Below are positions 8,449-15,689 of a DNA stretch of 21,711 nt, one piece after another; position 1 is the stretch's first letter, and the number at the start of each line of letters is the position of its first letter. Made by a program: the position numbers and the translations under genes. Source of the DNA: Gallionella sp. (GTDB lineage Bacteria; Pseudomonadota; Gammaproteobacteria; Burkholderiales; Gallionellaceae); NCBI GenBank assembly GCA_030690245.1, contig JAUYGW010000049.1:1-21711 (forward strand), written 5' to 3'. A model generated the notes under the pieces. The model had not been told where the DNA came from, did not search any database, and worked only from the letters and a program-made list of their open reading frames with translations.

Positions 8449-8730
8449 GTTTAACCACGAAGAACACGAAGTACGCGAAGAGAAACAGAAGGCCCTGTCG
8501 AGAATGCCGATTGTCCTATGAACCTAAAAACCGCAGTTAGCCACAGATTTACACGGACACACACGGATAAAGATACATTGCGGGGTGTTGGCATTTAACC
8601 CAATTGGTGCAGGTAATAGTTGATGCAACCCATTGTTCATCGGTGTCAATCCGTGTTCATCCGTGGCTCAGTTGCGTTTTTCAGGATGAATAATCTTCGT
8701 GTGCTTAGTGGTGAGTTTCTCAGGTTAAAC
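8449..8730. repeat. outer inverted repeat interrupted by copy B
   Basis: GTTTAACC (8449-8456) is inverted at 8723-8730 as GGTTAAAC. Just inside, ACCACGAAGAACACGAAG (8455-8472) is mirrored by CTTCGTGTGCTTAGTGGT (8695-8712). Between them sits a complete second element, copy B. The structure is that of one dispersed palindromic repeat family into which another was inserted. It fills most of the 470-bp NUDIX-amt gap; no gene is visible there. Confidence 0.75.
8523..8685. repeat. dispersed inverted repeat, copy B
   Basis: This is a 163-bp element with long imperfect inverted ends: left CCTAAAAACCGCAGTTAGCC and onwards, right ending CAGTTGCGTTTTTCAGG. It is closely related to copy C at 10140-10303 (same ends, shared internal GTTGGCATTT and CATTGTTCATC) and more distantly to copy A. 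No coding potential is evident. Confidence 0.88.
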
Positions 8731-8746
8731 GCACTATTCTGGTGCA
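8730..8746 (+). promoter_or_regulatory. probable NtrC enhancer site upstream of amt
   Basis: CGCACTATTCTGGTGCA matches the NtrC consensus TGCACY-N5-GGTGCA at every defined position but the first. Its centre is about 140 bp upstream of the inferred sigma-54 start, the spacing seen at classical NtrC-dependent promoters. A further GCACC half-site lies at 8773-8777. It directly abuts the end of the outer inverted repeat. Confidence 0.65.
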
Positions 8747-8851
8747 AAGCTGCGGCGTGCCGGCGATAAAGCGCACCAACTTCTCTTGCGCAAGGCGATT
8801 TCAGGTTGACGTATTCCTACTTTGCTTTTAATTATCAGTTAGTTGGCGTTG

Positions 8852-8867
8852 TGGAACGTATCTTGCA
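8852..8867 (+). promoter_or_regulatory. sigma-54 (-24/-12) promoter of amt
   Basis: TGGAACGTATCTTGCA matches the sigma-54 consensus TGGCACG-N4-TTGCW with one change, and the GG and GC pairs are exactly ten bases apart. Transcription would start near 8878, 22 bp before the amt start codon. This fits nitrogen-limitation control of ammonium transport. Confidence 0.8.
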
Positions 8868-8899
8868 TATCCTATGCGGTACACACCAAGGAGAGAAGC

Positions 8900-10102
8900 A
8901 TGGAAAACCTGAAATACGGCAATGACGTCCTGTTTGTGCTGCTCGGCGCGATCATGGTATTGGCGATGCACGCGGGCTTCGCTTTTCTGGAACTCGGCAC
9001 GGTGCGCAAGAAAAACCAGGTAAATGCGCTGGTCAAAATCCTGGCCGACTTCGCGGTTTCCACGCTGGCGTATTTCTTCATCGGCTACGGCCTCGCTTAC
9101 GGCGTGCATTTTTTCACCGGCGCGGAGCAGCTGGCGCAAAAGAGCGGCTATGACCTGGTGAAATTTTTTTTCCTGCTGACCTTCGCGGCCGCGATTCCCG
9201 CGATCGTTTCCGGCGGAATCGCCGAGCGTGCGCGCTTCAACCCGCAACTGGCCGCCACTTTCGTGCTGGTCGGTTTTGTCTATCCGATCTTCGAGGGCAT
9301 CGCGTGGAATGGCCGCTTCGGCGTGCAGGACTGGCTGACCGCATCGTTCGGCGCGCCGTTCCACGATTTCGCCGGTTCGGTGGTGGTGCATGCGGTGGGC
9401 GGCTGGATCGCGCTGGCGGCGGTGCTGCTGCTCGGCGCGCGGCGCGGGCGCTACAGCAAGGAAGGGCGCATCGCCGCGCATCCGCCCTCCAGCATCCCGT
9501 TCCTCGCGTTGGGCGCGTGGATACTCACGGTGGGATGGTTCGGTTTCAACGTGATGTCGGCGCAGGAAATCACCAAGATCAGCGGCCTGGTCGCGGTCAA
9601 TTCGCTGATGGCGATGGTGGGCGGCACGCTGGCCGCGCTATGGGCGGGCAAAAACGATCCCGGCTTCGTGCATAACGGCCCGCTGGCCGGGCTGGTGGCG
9701 ATCTGCGCCGGTTCCGACCTGATGCACCCGATCGGCGCGTTGCTGGTCGGCGGTGTAGCGGGCGGGTTGTTCGTGGTGATGTTCACGCTGACGCAAAACC
9801 GCTGGAAGATCGACGACGTGCTCGGCGTATGGGCGCTGCACGGCCTGTGCGGCGCATGGGGCGGGATCGCCGCCGGGATCTTCGGCCTCAAGGCATTCGG
9901 CGGCATCGGCGGTGTCAGCTTCATGGCGCAATTGTGCGGCACATTGCTCGGCGTGGGGATCGCCTTCGCGGGCGGCTATGCGGTGTACGGCGTGCTGAAA
10001 AAGCTGGTCGGCATCCGGCTGGATGCGGAAGAAGAATTCAACGGCGCCGACTTGAGCATCCACCGAATTTCTGCGACGCCGGAAAGAGAATCGGGCTGGT
10101 GA
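8900..10102 (+). CDS. amt: ammonium transporter (Amt family)
   Basis: This 400-residue inner-membrane protein has about eleven helices and conducts ammonium through an Amt trimer. The pore residues are visible: Asp156 in HDFAG, the twin histidines His164 (VVVHAVGGW) and His314 (WALHGLCGAWGG), and the family motif FHDFAGSVVVHAVGG. The C-terminal tail (GIRLDAEEEFNGADLSIHR) is the segment that normally meets the PII protein GlnK. ATG 8900 has AAGGAG at 8888-8893; the ORF could run upstream to 8843 but that would overlap the promoter. No glnK gene adjoins it, whereas many bacteria pair the two. A sigma-54 promoter and NtrC-like site upstream indicate nitrogen control. There is no clear N-terminal signal peptide. 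Confidence 0.96.
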   Translation: MENLKYGNDVLFVLLGAIMVLAMHAGFAFLELGTVRKKNQVNALVKILADFAVSTLAYFFIGYGLAYGVHFFTGAEQLAQKSGYDLVKFFFLLTFAAAIPAIVSGGIAERARFNPQLAATFVLVGFVYPIFEGIAWNGRFGVQDWLTASFGAPFHDFAGSVVVHAVGGWIALAAVLLLGARRGRYSKEGRIAAHPPSSIPFLALGAWILTVGWFGFNVMSAQEITKISGLVAVNSLMAMVGGTLAALWAGKNDPGFVHNGPLAGLVAICAGSDLMHPIGALLVGGVAGGLFVVMFTLTQNRWKIDDVLGVWALHGLCGAWGGIAAGIFGLKAFGGIGGVSFMAQLCGTLLGVGIAFAGGYAVYGVLKKLVGIRLDAEEEFNGADLSIHRISATPERESGW

Positions 10103-10139
10103 AGTTATGATTGTCGTTTCGTGCCAATAAGGTATTTAT

Positions 10140-10303
10140 CCTAAAAACCGCAGTTAGCCACAGATTTACACGGATAAACACGGATAAAACATTGCACTAC
10201 GATGGGTTGGCATTTCACCCGAACGGTATTGGAATGAGCAGAGACAACTCATTGTTCATCTGTGTAAATCCGTGTTCATCCGTGGCTCAACTGCGTTTTC
10301 TAG
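10140..10303. repeat. dispersed inverted repeat, copy C
   Basis: This is a 164-bp element with inverted ends (CCTAAAAACCGCAGTTAGCC on the left, CTGCGTTTTCTAGG on the right), closely related to copy B. It lies between the converging amt and lipoprotein genes. The roughly 100 bp that follow (10304-10403) hold nothing I can identify. Confidence 0.88.
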
Positions 10304-10403
10304 GTTTATAGCCCCCGTGTTCACCAAACGGGTTCCGCTCACAATATTCCGTGGCGGCATGCATATTTTCCGGCGCAGAGGCAGGAATCGCTGAGGCGTG
10401 CAG

Positions 10404-11057
10404 TCAGGGCGCGTGCTCGGCGCAGAAGGCGGCGAGCCTGACGAGCAGGCGCTCCAGCGCCAGGTTGGCGGCGCGCACGCCGCCATAGGCATCCTCGGTC
10501 GCGGTATTCTCGGTCTCGTCGAATTCCGCGCTGGCGATTACCCGCCGCGTGCCGATGTCGATCAGCTGCGCGTTGAGTGTGAACTGCACCCGGCTCGGAT
10601 GCACGCTGAAATCCTGCTGTAGCCGGATGATTTCGGTATCCAGGCGCAGCGCGGCCGACACCGCGGAAGGTGATTGCACCACCGCGTGGAATGTCCCGGA
10701 GCGCTCCAGCGCTTGGGCAAGCAGCGGCGCAAGCATGCGCGCCGGCGTGTCCGCCCAGCGGTTGCGCGAGTACACCTCGAGCCCGTGCGCGTGGCGCACC
10801 CAGATCATCTGCGCGGTGTCGAAACCGGCGCGCGCGCGCGGCATGCCGACCGCAAGCACCAGATCGCGCTTCGGCGCAGCGGTACGAGTATTTGGGATGG
10901 ATGCCGAGGGCGGGATCTGGGTCAACCCGGCCTCGAGCAGGTAGAGGTTGTCCGGCGGGGGCGGAGGCGGCAGCAGCGCCGAGCAGCCGCCGAGCAAGGT
11001 CATCGCGAGGGCGCAGGCGGCACGCCGCGCGCGCCAAACGAGGTGGTTCGATTTCAT
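10404..11057 (-). CDS. ABC transport auxiliary lipoprotein (PqiC/YmbA-like)
   Basis: This is a lipoprotein of about 217 residues, last gene of the Mla-like operon. It has a lipoprotein signal peptide (MKSNHLVWRARRAACALAM) with lipobox LLGG-Cys at residue 25, then a proline run. The body resembles the ABC_trans_aux/PqiC domain (IWVRHAHGLEVYSRNRWADT, VQFTLNAQLIDIGTRRVIAS). It probably sits in the outer membrane and works with the MCE protein in moving lipid across the periplasm. I prefer ATG 11057, which follows CGGAG and gives a normal signal peptide. ATG 11081 overlaps the stop of the MCE gene as ATGA and is the alternative. The function is inferred from family and operon. Confidence 0.85.
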   Translation of the reverse strand: MKSNHLVWRARRAACALAMTLLGGCSALLPPPPPPDNLYLLEAGLTQIPPSASIPNTRTAAPKRDLVLAVGMPRARAGFDTAQMIWVRHAHGLEVYSRNRWADTPARMLAPLLAQALERSGTFHAVVQSPSAVSAALRLDTEIIRLQQDFSVHPSRVQFTLNAQLIDIGTRRVIASAEFDETENTATEDAYGGVRAANLALERLLVRLAAFCAEHAP

Positions 11058-11077
11058 TGGCGGCTCCGTCATAAGTG

Positions 11078-11995
11078 TCATTCGCCCGGTCCGGGCGGCA
11101 AGTTGGGCCGGCCCTGCAGCAGCATGCCGGGATTGCGCTCCAATGTCTCGCTGAAGCGGCGTAGCGAGGCGGTGAGTTCGCGCAGCTCGGTGATCGTCTG
11201 GCGCGCTTCGGGCAGGGCTTCGGCGCGCACGCTCTCGACGGTGTTCGCGGTGCTCGATCCGGCACGCGCGGTTTCATTGGCCATTCGGTCGAACGCATCG
11301 GCACTGCGCTGGATGCGCTGGAGCAGCTGCGGCAGCTCGGCATTCGCGAGTGCGGTCAGCTGCTCGATGTTTTTCACGGTGCGCGAGGCGCGGGACAGTC
11401 CGGCATCGATTTCGCCGGCATGCGCCGCGAGCGTGCCCGACAGGCGCTCCAGGTTGACCAGCGTGCGGCGCAACGCGACGCGGTTTTCCTCGTCCAGCAG
11501 CGCGTTGATGCTCTCGCTGCTGCGGTTGAGGTTGGTGAGCAGCGCGGTGACTGCGGTATCCAGACGCAGCATCAGCGACGGCCCGCTGCGGATCACCGGG
11601 TATTTCTCGCCGGGGCCAGTCTCCAGCGGAGGCGAGTTGCGGCTGTCACCGGAAAGTTCGACATGGGCGATGCCGGTCAGTCCCTGCACCCGCAGCACCG
11701 CCACGGTGTCCTGCTTCACCGGCGTGCCGCGTTCGATGTCCAGGGTAAGCTGCACCTGCTCGGCGTTGCCCGGTGCGAGCGCGATGCGGCGCACGCCGCC
11801 GACCTGCACGCCGCGATAGCGTACCGGGGCATCCAGACTCAGGCCGGACACCGATTCGCTCATGTAGATCAAATAAGTGTCATAGGCCTTGCTGTAAGAC
11901 TTGCCGCTGGAAAGCCACAGGATGCCGCCGATCAGCAGCGCGCCGAGTATCAGCACGAACGTCCCGACCACCGCGAAATTTACTTTTGATTCCAT
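11078..11995 (-). CDS. MCE-domain lipid-transport protein (MlaD-like)
   Basis: This 305-residue protein has one N-terminal membrane helix (VNFAVVGTFVLILGALLIGGILWL), a single MCE domain at about residues 38-115 (YLIYMSESVSGLSLDAPVRY, VQVGGVRRIAL, VLRVQGLTGIAHVELSG) and a long helical C-terminal region. MCE proteins form hexameric rings in the periplasm that carry phospholipid between membranes, fed by an MlaE/MlaF ABC unit. The helical extension is longer than in E. coli MlaD (183 residues). The start is ATG 11995, overlapping the end of the ATPase gene by 16 bp. The ORF extends upstream, but that part is out-of-frame ATPase sequence. The next gene is the auxiliary lipoprotein. Confidence 0.92.
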   Translation of the reverse strand: MESKVNFAVVGTFVLILGALLIGGILWLSSGKSYSKAYDTYLIYMSESVSGLSLDAPVRYRGVQVGGVRRIALAPGNAEQVQLTLDIERGTPVKQDTVAVLRVQGLTGIAHVELSGDSRNSPPLETGPGEKYPVIRSGPSLMLRLDTAVTALLTNLNRSSESINALLDEENRVALRRTLVNLERLSGTLAAHAGEIDAGLSRASRTVKNIEQLTALANAELPQLLQRIQRSADAFDRMANETARAGSSTANTVESVRAEALPEARQTITELRELTASLRRFSETLERNPGMLLQGRPNLPPGPGE

Positions 11996-12789
11996 GCCTG
12001 CTCCCGTGCCGCTCGCCCGCGTGGGCCGTAGAAATATTCCCGTATCACCGGATGCTCCGAATGCGCCAGCTCCTGCATCGTGCCGTTGCCCAGGATACGC
12101 TCTTCGCCCAGCACAGCGATGCGATCTGCCGTACGCCACAGCAGGTCGAGGTCGTGGGTGACCATCATGATGGTGATTCCGAGCGCATCGCGCAACTGGT
12201 GCACCAGTTCGTCGATGCCGGCGGCACTCAAGGGGTCGAGGCCGGCGGTCGGTTCGTCCAGAAACAGCAGTTCCGGATCCAGCGCCAGCGCGCGCGCCAG
12301 CGCCGCGCGCTTGCGCATGCCGCCGGAAAGCTCGCTCGGATACTTCGCGCCGGCGTCGACCGGCAGGCCGGTGAGGGCGATCTTGAGGGCGGCGATCTCG
12401 TCGATCAGTTTCGCCCCGAGGCGGGTGTGCTCCTTGAGCACCATGGCGACATTCTCCGTCACGGTGAGCGAGCTGAACAGCGCGCCGCGCTCGAACATCA
12501 TGCCCCAGCGGCGCCTGAGCGGCAGCGCCTGTTCGTCGGAAAGCCCGATTACTTCCTGATCGAACACACGGATCGAACCCGACACCGGCTGTTGCAGCAT
12601 GATGATCTCGCGCAGCAGGGTCGATTTGCCGCAGCCGCTGCCGCCGACCAGCGCGAAAATCTCGCCGCGGCGCACCGATAGGCTCACGTCGCGGTGGACC
12701 ACCGCGTTGCCGAAACGGGTGTTCAGGTCGCTAACCTCGATGACGTTGTCCGGAGTGGTCGTTGCAGTGGCATTCATGGCGGGATTCAC
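11980..12789 (-). CDS. ABC transporter ATPase (MlaF-like)
   Basis: This 269-residue cytoplasmic ATPase powers the lipid transporter formed with the permease upstream. Its motifs are complete: Walker A GGSGCGKST at 49-57, Q/E-loop region around MMFERGALFSSL, signature LSGGM at 154-158 followed by RKR, Walker B LLFLDE at 174-179 and the switch His212 in MVTHD. The MFxxGALFxSLTVxENV segment is characteristic of the MlaF/Ttg2A branch. The start is uncertain: GTG 12789 overlaps the permease stop as GTGA and suggests translational coupling, while ATG 12777 is four codons inside. Neither has a strong ribosome site. Confidence 0.93.
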   Translation of the reverse strand: MNPAMNATATTTPDNVIEVSDLNTRFGNAVVHRDVSLSVRRGEIFALVGGSGCGKSTLLREIIMLQQPVSGSIRVFDQEVIGLSDEQALPLRRRWGMMFERGALFSSLTVTENVAMVLKEHTRLGAKLIDEIAALKIALTGLPVDAGAKYPSELSGGMRKRAALARALALDPELLFLDEPTAGLDPLSAAGIDELVHQLRDALGITIMMVTHDLDLLWRTADRIAVLGEERILGNGTMQELAHSEHPVIREYFYGPRGRAAREQAWNQK

Positions 12790-13961
12790 AGTTTCAACCA
12801 GCTGAAGGCGATGGAGAACAGCGCGTCGGCCAGGATCACCAGGAAGATCGACTGCACCACGCTGATCGTGGTCTGCCGTCCGACGCTCTCGGCGCTGCCG
12901 CTTACCTGGAATCCCTGATAGCAGCCGACCAGCGCGATGATCACCGCGAACACCGGGGCTTTGCCGATGCCGATCAGGAACGACGTCAGGCTAACCGCGT
13001 CGTCGAGACGGTCGATGAAAGTGGAGAAGCTGACATCGAGCTGTGCGCGCGCCATGACCATGCCGCCGAGCACGCCCATGATGTCGGTGTAGACGGTGAG
13101 CAACGGCAGCGCAATCACCAGCGCGATCACCTTGGGCAGCACCAGCAGATCGAGCGGTCCGATGCCGATGGTGCGCAGCGCATCGATCTCCTCGGTGACC
13201 TTCATGGTGCCGATCTGTGCCGCATAGGCCGAACCGGAGCGGCCGGCGACGATGATGGCGGTGATCAGCGGCGAGAGTTCGCGCACCATCGACAGCCCGA
13301 CCAGATCGACGATGTAGATGTTGGCGCCGACGCGCCGCAACTGCTCCGCTCCCTGGTAGGCGATGACGATACCGAGCAGGAAGGAGAGCAACCCGGTGAT
13401 CGGCAGCGCTGCGACGCCGGCGGTTTGCAGGTTGTACAGGATGGATCGCCAGCGGATGCGCCGTGGCTGCATCAGCGAGCGCATTAGTGTGGTCGCGCTG
13501 GCACCGAGGAAGGACAGCAATCCGAGCGCACCGAGCAGCCCTTCCCATGCGTTGCTGCCGAAACGGGTCAGCATGCCGGGCGCGGGCGGCGGCGCGATGG
13601 CAGGTTGTGCCGTGCGCGCGGTGATCAGGCGCAGCAGCGCGTCGAATTCCGGTCGCAGGCCGGTGAAGCGCACGCTGCACCCGCCCAGCTCCAGGTCGCG
13701 CCGGATGCGATGCAACAGCCATGCGCCCGAGATGTCCAGCGCGGTGACGGCTTGCGCATCGATGAGCAACTCGCCCTCGACCGGTAGCGCCAGTGCTCCC
13801 AGACATGCCTCGATCCGGACTTCGGTCTGCGCCGCCGAGCGCAGCAGCCACGCGCCCTCGCAGCGCAGTTCGCGCGGCGTCGCTCCGGGACGGATATCCG
13901 CAGCTGCCTGCGTTGTGGCGTGGCGTGGCGTGGTCGCTACGTTCATCTGTCCTGTCGACAC
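12786..13961 (-). CDS. STAS-MlaE fusion permease of lipid ABC transporter
   Basis: First gene of the operon. Residues about 30-120 look like a STAS domain (LPVEGELLIDAQAVTALDIS, GAWLLHRIRRDLELGG). Residues about 145-391 form the MlaE/DUF140 permease with five or so helices and the family segments GVAALPITGLLSFLLGIVIA, SMVRELSPLITAIIVAGRSG and MKVTEEIDALRTIGI. In E. coli the STAS protein MlaB is separate; here the two are fused, an arrangement known in other proteobacteria. The complex would move phospholipid at the inner membrane. The start may be GTG 13961 or ATG 13946; neither has a convincing ribosome site. A good sigma-70 promoter lies about 75-100 bp upstream. Confidence 0.92.
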   Translation of the reverse strand: MSTGQMNVATTPRHATTQAAADIRPGATPRELRCEGAWLLRSAAQTEVRIEACLGALALPVEGELLIDAQAVTALDISGAWLLHRIRRDLELGGCSVRFTGLRPEFDALLRLITARTAQPAIAPPPAPGMLTRFGSNAWEGLLGALGLLSFLGASATTLMRSLMQPRRIRWRSILYNLQTAGVAALPITGLLSFLLGIVIAYQGAEQLRRVGANIYIVDLVGLSMVRELSPLITAIIVAGRSGSAYAAQIGTMKVTEEIDALRTIGIGPLDLLVLPKVIALVIALPLLTVYTDIMGVLGGMVMARAQLDVSFSTFIDRLDDAVSLTSFLIGIGKAPVFAVIIALVGCYQGFQVSGSAESVGRQTTISVVQSIFLVILADALFSIAFSWLKL

Positions 13962-14034
13962 CGGGTTGAGCGCGGGATTGTGATGCGGGGCAACCAGATG
14001 AACTCATTGTTTCGTCCGGTGCATCGTCTGTCGA

Positions 14035-14063
14035 ATGCTATGACGCTACGTGTTGGCTGTCAA
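14035..14063 (-). promoter_or_regulatory. sigma-70 promoter of the Mla-like operon
   Basis: On the minus strand a perfect -35 box TTGACA (14058-14063) is followed by a 17-base spacer and TAGCAT as -10 (14035-14040, four of six consensus bases). Transcription would begin near 14028, about 67 bp before GTG 13961. The 209-bp gap between the PAP2 gene and the permease holds nothing else I recognise. Confidence 0.75.
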
Positions 14064-14170
14064 ATGGATGCGAGCGGGGAAGCATACGAGCCGAGTCCGG
14101 TTTGGCAGGCGGGTAAATCTGCCGTAGCGGAGGAGGAGTGGTCTCGGCAAATCCCGGTGCCTGGTTCGGA

Positions 14171-14857
14171 TCAAGCAGGCGAGTGGCGGGCTTTGCTGGC
14201 ACCGCCTGGACACAGCCGCAATGACAGGGTGGCAGCCAGCACTCCCAGCATGAGACCGGCCAGCACATCCACCGCCACATGCTGGCGTGTGGCCAGAGTG
14301 GAATAGACGATGGCGATGCACCACGTCCAATTGCAGATGAGTATCCACAGCGGCGCGCCAAAGCGGCGCAGCAGGTGATTTAACCAGATACCCGAAAAAA
14401 CGGCGGTGGCAACGTGCAGCGAAGGGCAGGCATTGCCCGAGGCATCCATGCTTTTAAGGAACTCCACATCGGGGTACTGGGCCCAGTCGATATCGGCTGC
14501 GGGCACTGCCGTGGGCCAGAAGTAGAAGACGATCAGCCCGGCAAGGCAGGTCCCGGCCATGGCCAACCCATAGCCATACAGCTCGCGCCGCGTCGCCAGC
14601 AATGCCGGGGGCAGGGAAACATAGACCCACAGCGATATGTACATGGACATGGCCATGGGCTGAAAACCGACCAGATGATCCAGCCAGATGACCGGCATTA
14701 CCGTGGTCGGGTAGGCCGGGGCTTTGAGCAGATAGAAGTAAGCACCGAAAAACAGGCTGATGAAAAGCATCGTACCGATACTTTTCAGATGCATATGCAT
14801 GGGTATGACCGCTGCAGCCTGACGGTACCAGGGCGTCTGCTGGCTGCTTTCGTTCAA
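14171..14857 (-). CDS. PAP2-family membrane phosphatase
   Basis: This is an integral membrane protein of about 228 residues with five to six helices. The PAP2 signature appears as NACPSLHVATAVF (PSLH 145-148) and ATRQHVAVDVLAG (Arg191, His193, Asp197), the spacing seen in the inositol-phosphotransferase-like PAP2 branch. It would remove or transfer a phosphate from a lipid phosphate at the membrane surface; the substrate is unknown. I chose TTG 14857 because GGAG lies eight bases upstream; ATG 14800 is the other option. The longer frame running to 15115 is a shadow of the deacetylase gene. An 11-codon mini-ORF (14889 down to 14856) begins at the deacetylase stop as ATGA and ends overlapping this TTG, which could couple translation. 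Confidence 0.82.
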   Translation of the reverse strand: MNESSQQTPWYRQAAAVIPMHMHLKSIGTMLFISLFFGAYFYLLKAPAYPTTVMPVIWLDHLVGFQPMAMSMYISLWVYVSLPPALLATRRELYGYGLAMAGTCLAGLIVFYFWPTAVPAADIDWAQYPDVEFLKSMDASGNACPSLHVATAVFSGIWLNHLLRRFGAPLWILICNWTWCIAIVYSTLATRQHVAVDVLAGLMLGVLAATLSLRLCPGGASKARHSPA

Positions 14858-14885
14858 GACTGGTTCTCCATGGGCAGGCGGCTGG

Positions 14886-15689
14886 TCATGACAGGGCGTG
14901 ACGCAAGGTGACCAAGCGCAGATTGGCTGCGCTGGCTGCGGCCAGCACGGCGGGGAGCACTTCGAGAATAACCGGGATGCCGCCGGGTGTGCGCGCCGCG
15001 TTGCCATCGTGCAGCAGTAAAATCGCGCCCGCCCGCAGGCCGCGCAACAGCTTGTTTTTAACGCGTTCGCCGTCGCCGATCCGGGTGTCGAAACCGCGTG
15101 CCGACCAGCTGGCAAGCCGCAGCCCCAGTCGCGTTAGGACCGGGTCGAGAAAAGGGTTGCGCAAGCCGGCTGGGGCGCGAAAAAATAGAGGGTGCTGGCC
15201 GGTAATCTTGGTGAGCGTGTCCTGGGCGGCCTGCAATTCACGCGTGATGCCGGAACGACCCAGCAGTGAAAAATGATGGCGGTGATGCTGGCTGTGGTTT
15301 TCCACGGCATGGCCGCGGCGCAGGATTTCGCGGCACAGGTCCGGGTGGCGCGCGGCTTTTTCGCCGATGCAGAAAAAGGTCGCCTGGGCAGCGTAACGGT
15401 CCAGCAATTCCAGCACCTGCGGGGTGACGACGGGGTCTGGGCCGTCGTCGATGGTCAGGGCGATTTCATTTCTGGCCGTGGCGGCGACAGGCAGCCGCGT
15501 CCAGTTCGATCCCAGCCAGTGGCTGCGCGGCCACAGTCCGAGCAGCACGAGCAGGGCGTGATTAGCCAGCAAGGCGCCCAGCGCCCAGCGCCATTGCGCG
15601 GGTGCGGCGATCACCGCCACCAGGGCCAGCACATGCAGCACGAGGGTTGCGCGGATCAGCAGCGTCGGTTGCCAGCGTGCGCTACGCAT
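14886..15689 (-). CDS. polysaccharide deacetylase (NodB domain), membrane-anchored
   Basis: This 267-residue protein has two N-terminal hydrophobic segments (about 10-30 and 36-56) followed by a NodB domain. Metal-site and catalytic motifs are visible: TIDDGPDP with Asp81/Asp82, His132 and His136 in NHSQHH, RAPAG at 171-175, and LLLHDG ending at 229. It should deacetylate an N- or O-acetylated glycan or glycolipid outside the cytoplasm; the substrate is not evident. ATG 15689 overlaps the stop of the exporter gene, indicating cotranscription. It ends four bases into a mini-ORF leading to the PAP2 gene. A deacetylase is not part of the core aryl polyene set as I know it. Confidence 0.92.
   Translation of the reverse strand: MRSARWQPTLLIRATLVLHVLALVAVIAAPAQWRWALGALLANHALLVLLGLWPRSHWLGSNWTRLPVAATARNEIALTIDDGPDPVVTPQVLELLDRYAAQATFFCIGEKAARHPDLCREILRRGHAVENHSQHHRHHFSLLGRSGITRELQAAQDTLTKITGQHPLFFRAPAGLRNPFLDPVLTRLGLRLASWSARGFDTRIGDGERVKNKLLRGLRAGAILLLHDGNAARTPGGIPVILEVLPAVLAAASAANLRLVTLRHALS

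Noticed and set aside
8843..8899. upstream extension of amt to a start at 8843
   Set aside because: It would include the sigma-54 promoter in the coding sequence, and ATG 8900 has a strong AAGGAG site.
7721..10303. the three spaced repeats as a CRISPR-like array
   Set aside because: The units are over 130 bp, internally inverted and kilobases apart with genes between; there is no short regular repeat-spacer pattern and no cas gene.
10111..10311. 66-codon frame after amt
   Set aside because: It lies almost wholly inside dispersed repeat copy C and has no ribosome binding site or recognisable product.
10674..11819. 381-codon plus-strand frame opposite the MCE and lipoprotein genes
   Set aside because: It is an antisense shadow in GC-rich DNA; the product is Arg/Ala/Ser-rich without domains, while the minus strand has clear family motifs and gene overlaps.
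11773..12681. 302-codon plus-strand frame opposite the ABC ATPase
   Set aside because: It is an Arg/Gln/His-rich shadow; the ATPase on the other strand has all motifs.
14858..15115. long N-terminal extension of the PAP2 protein
   Set aside because: The extra residues are Cys/Pro/Ala-rich and lie out of frame inside the deacetylase gene.
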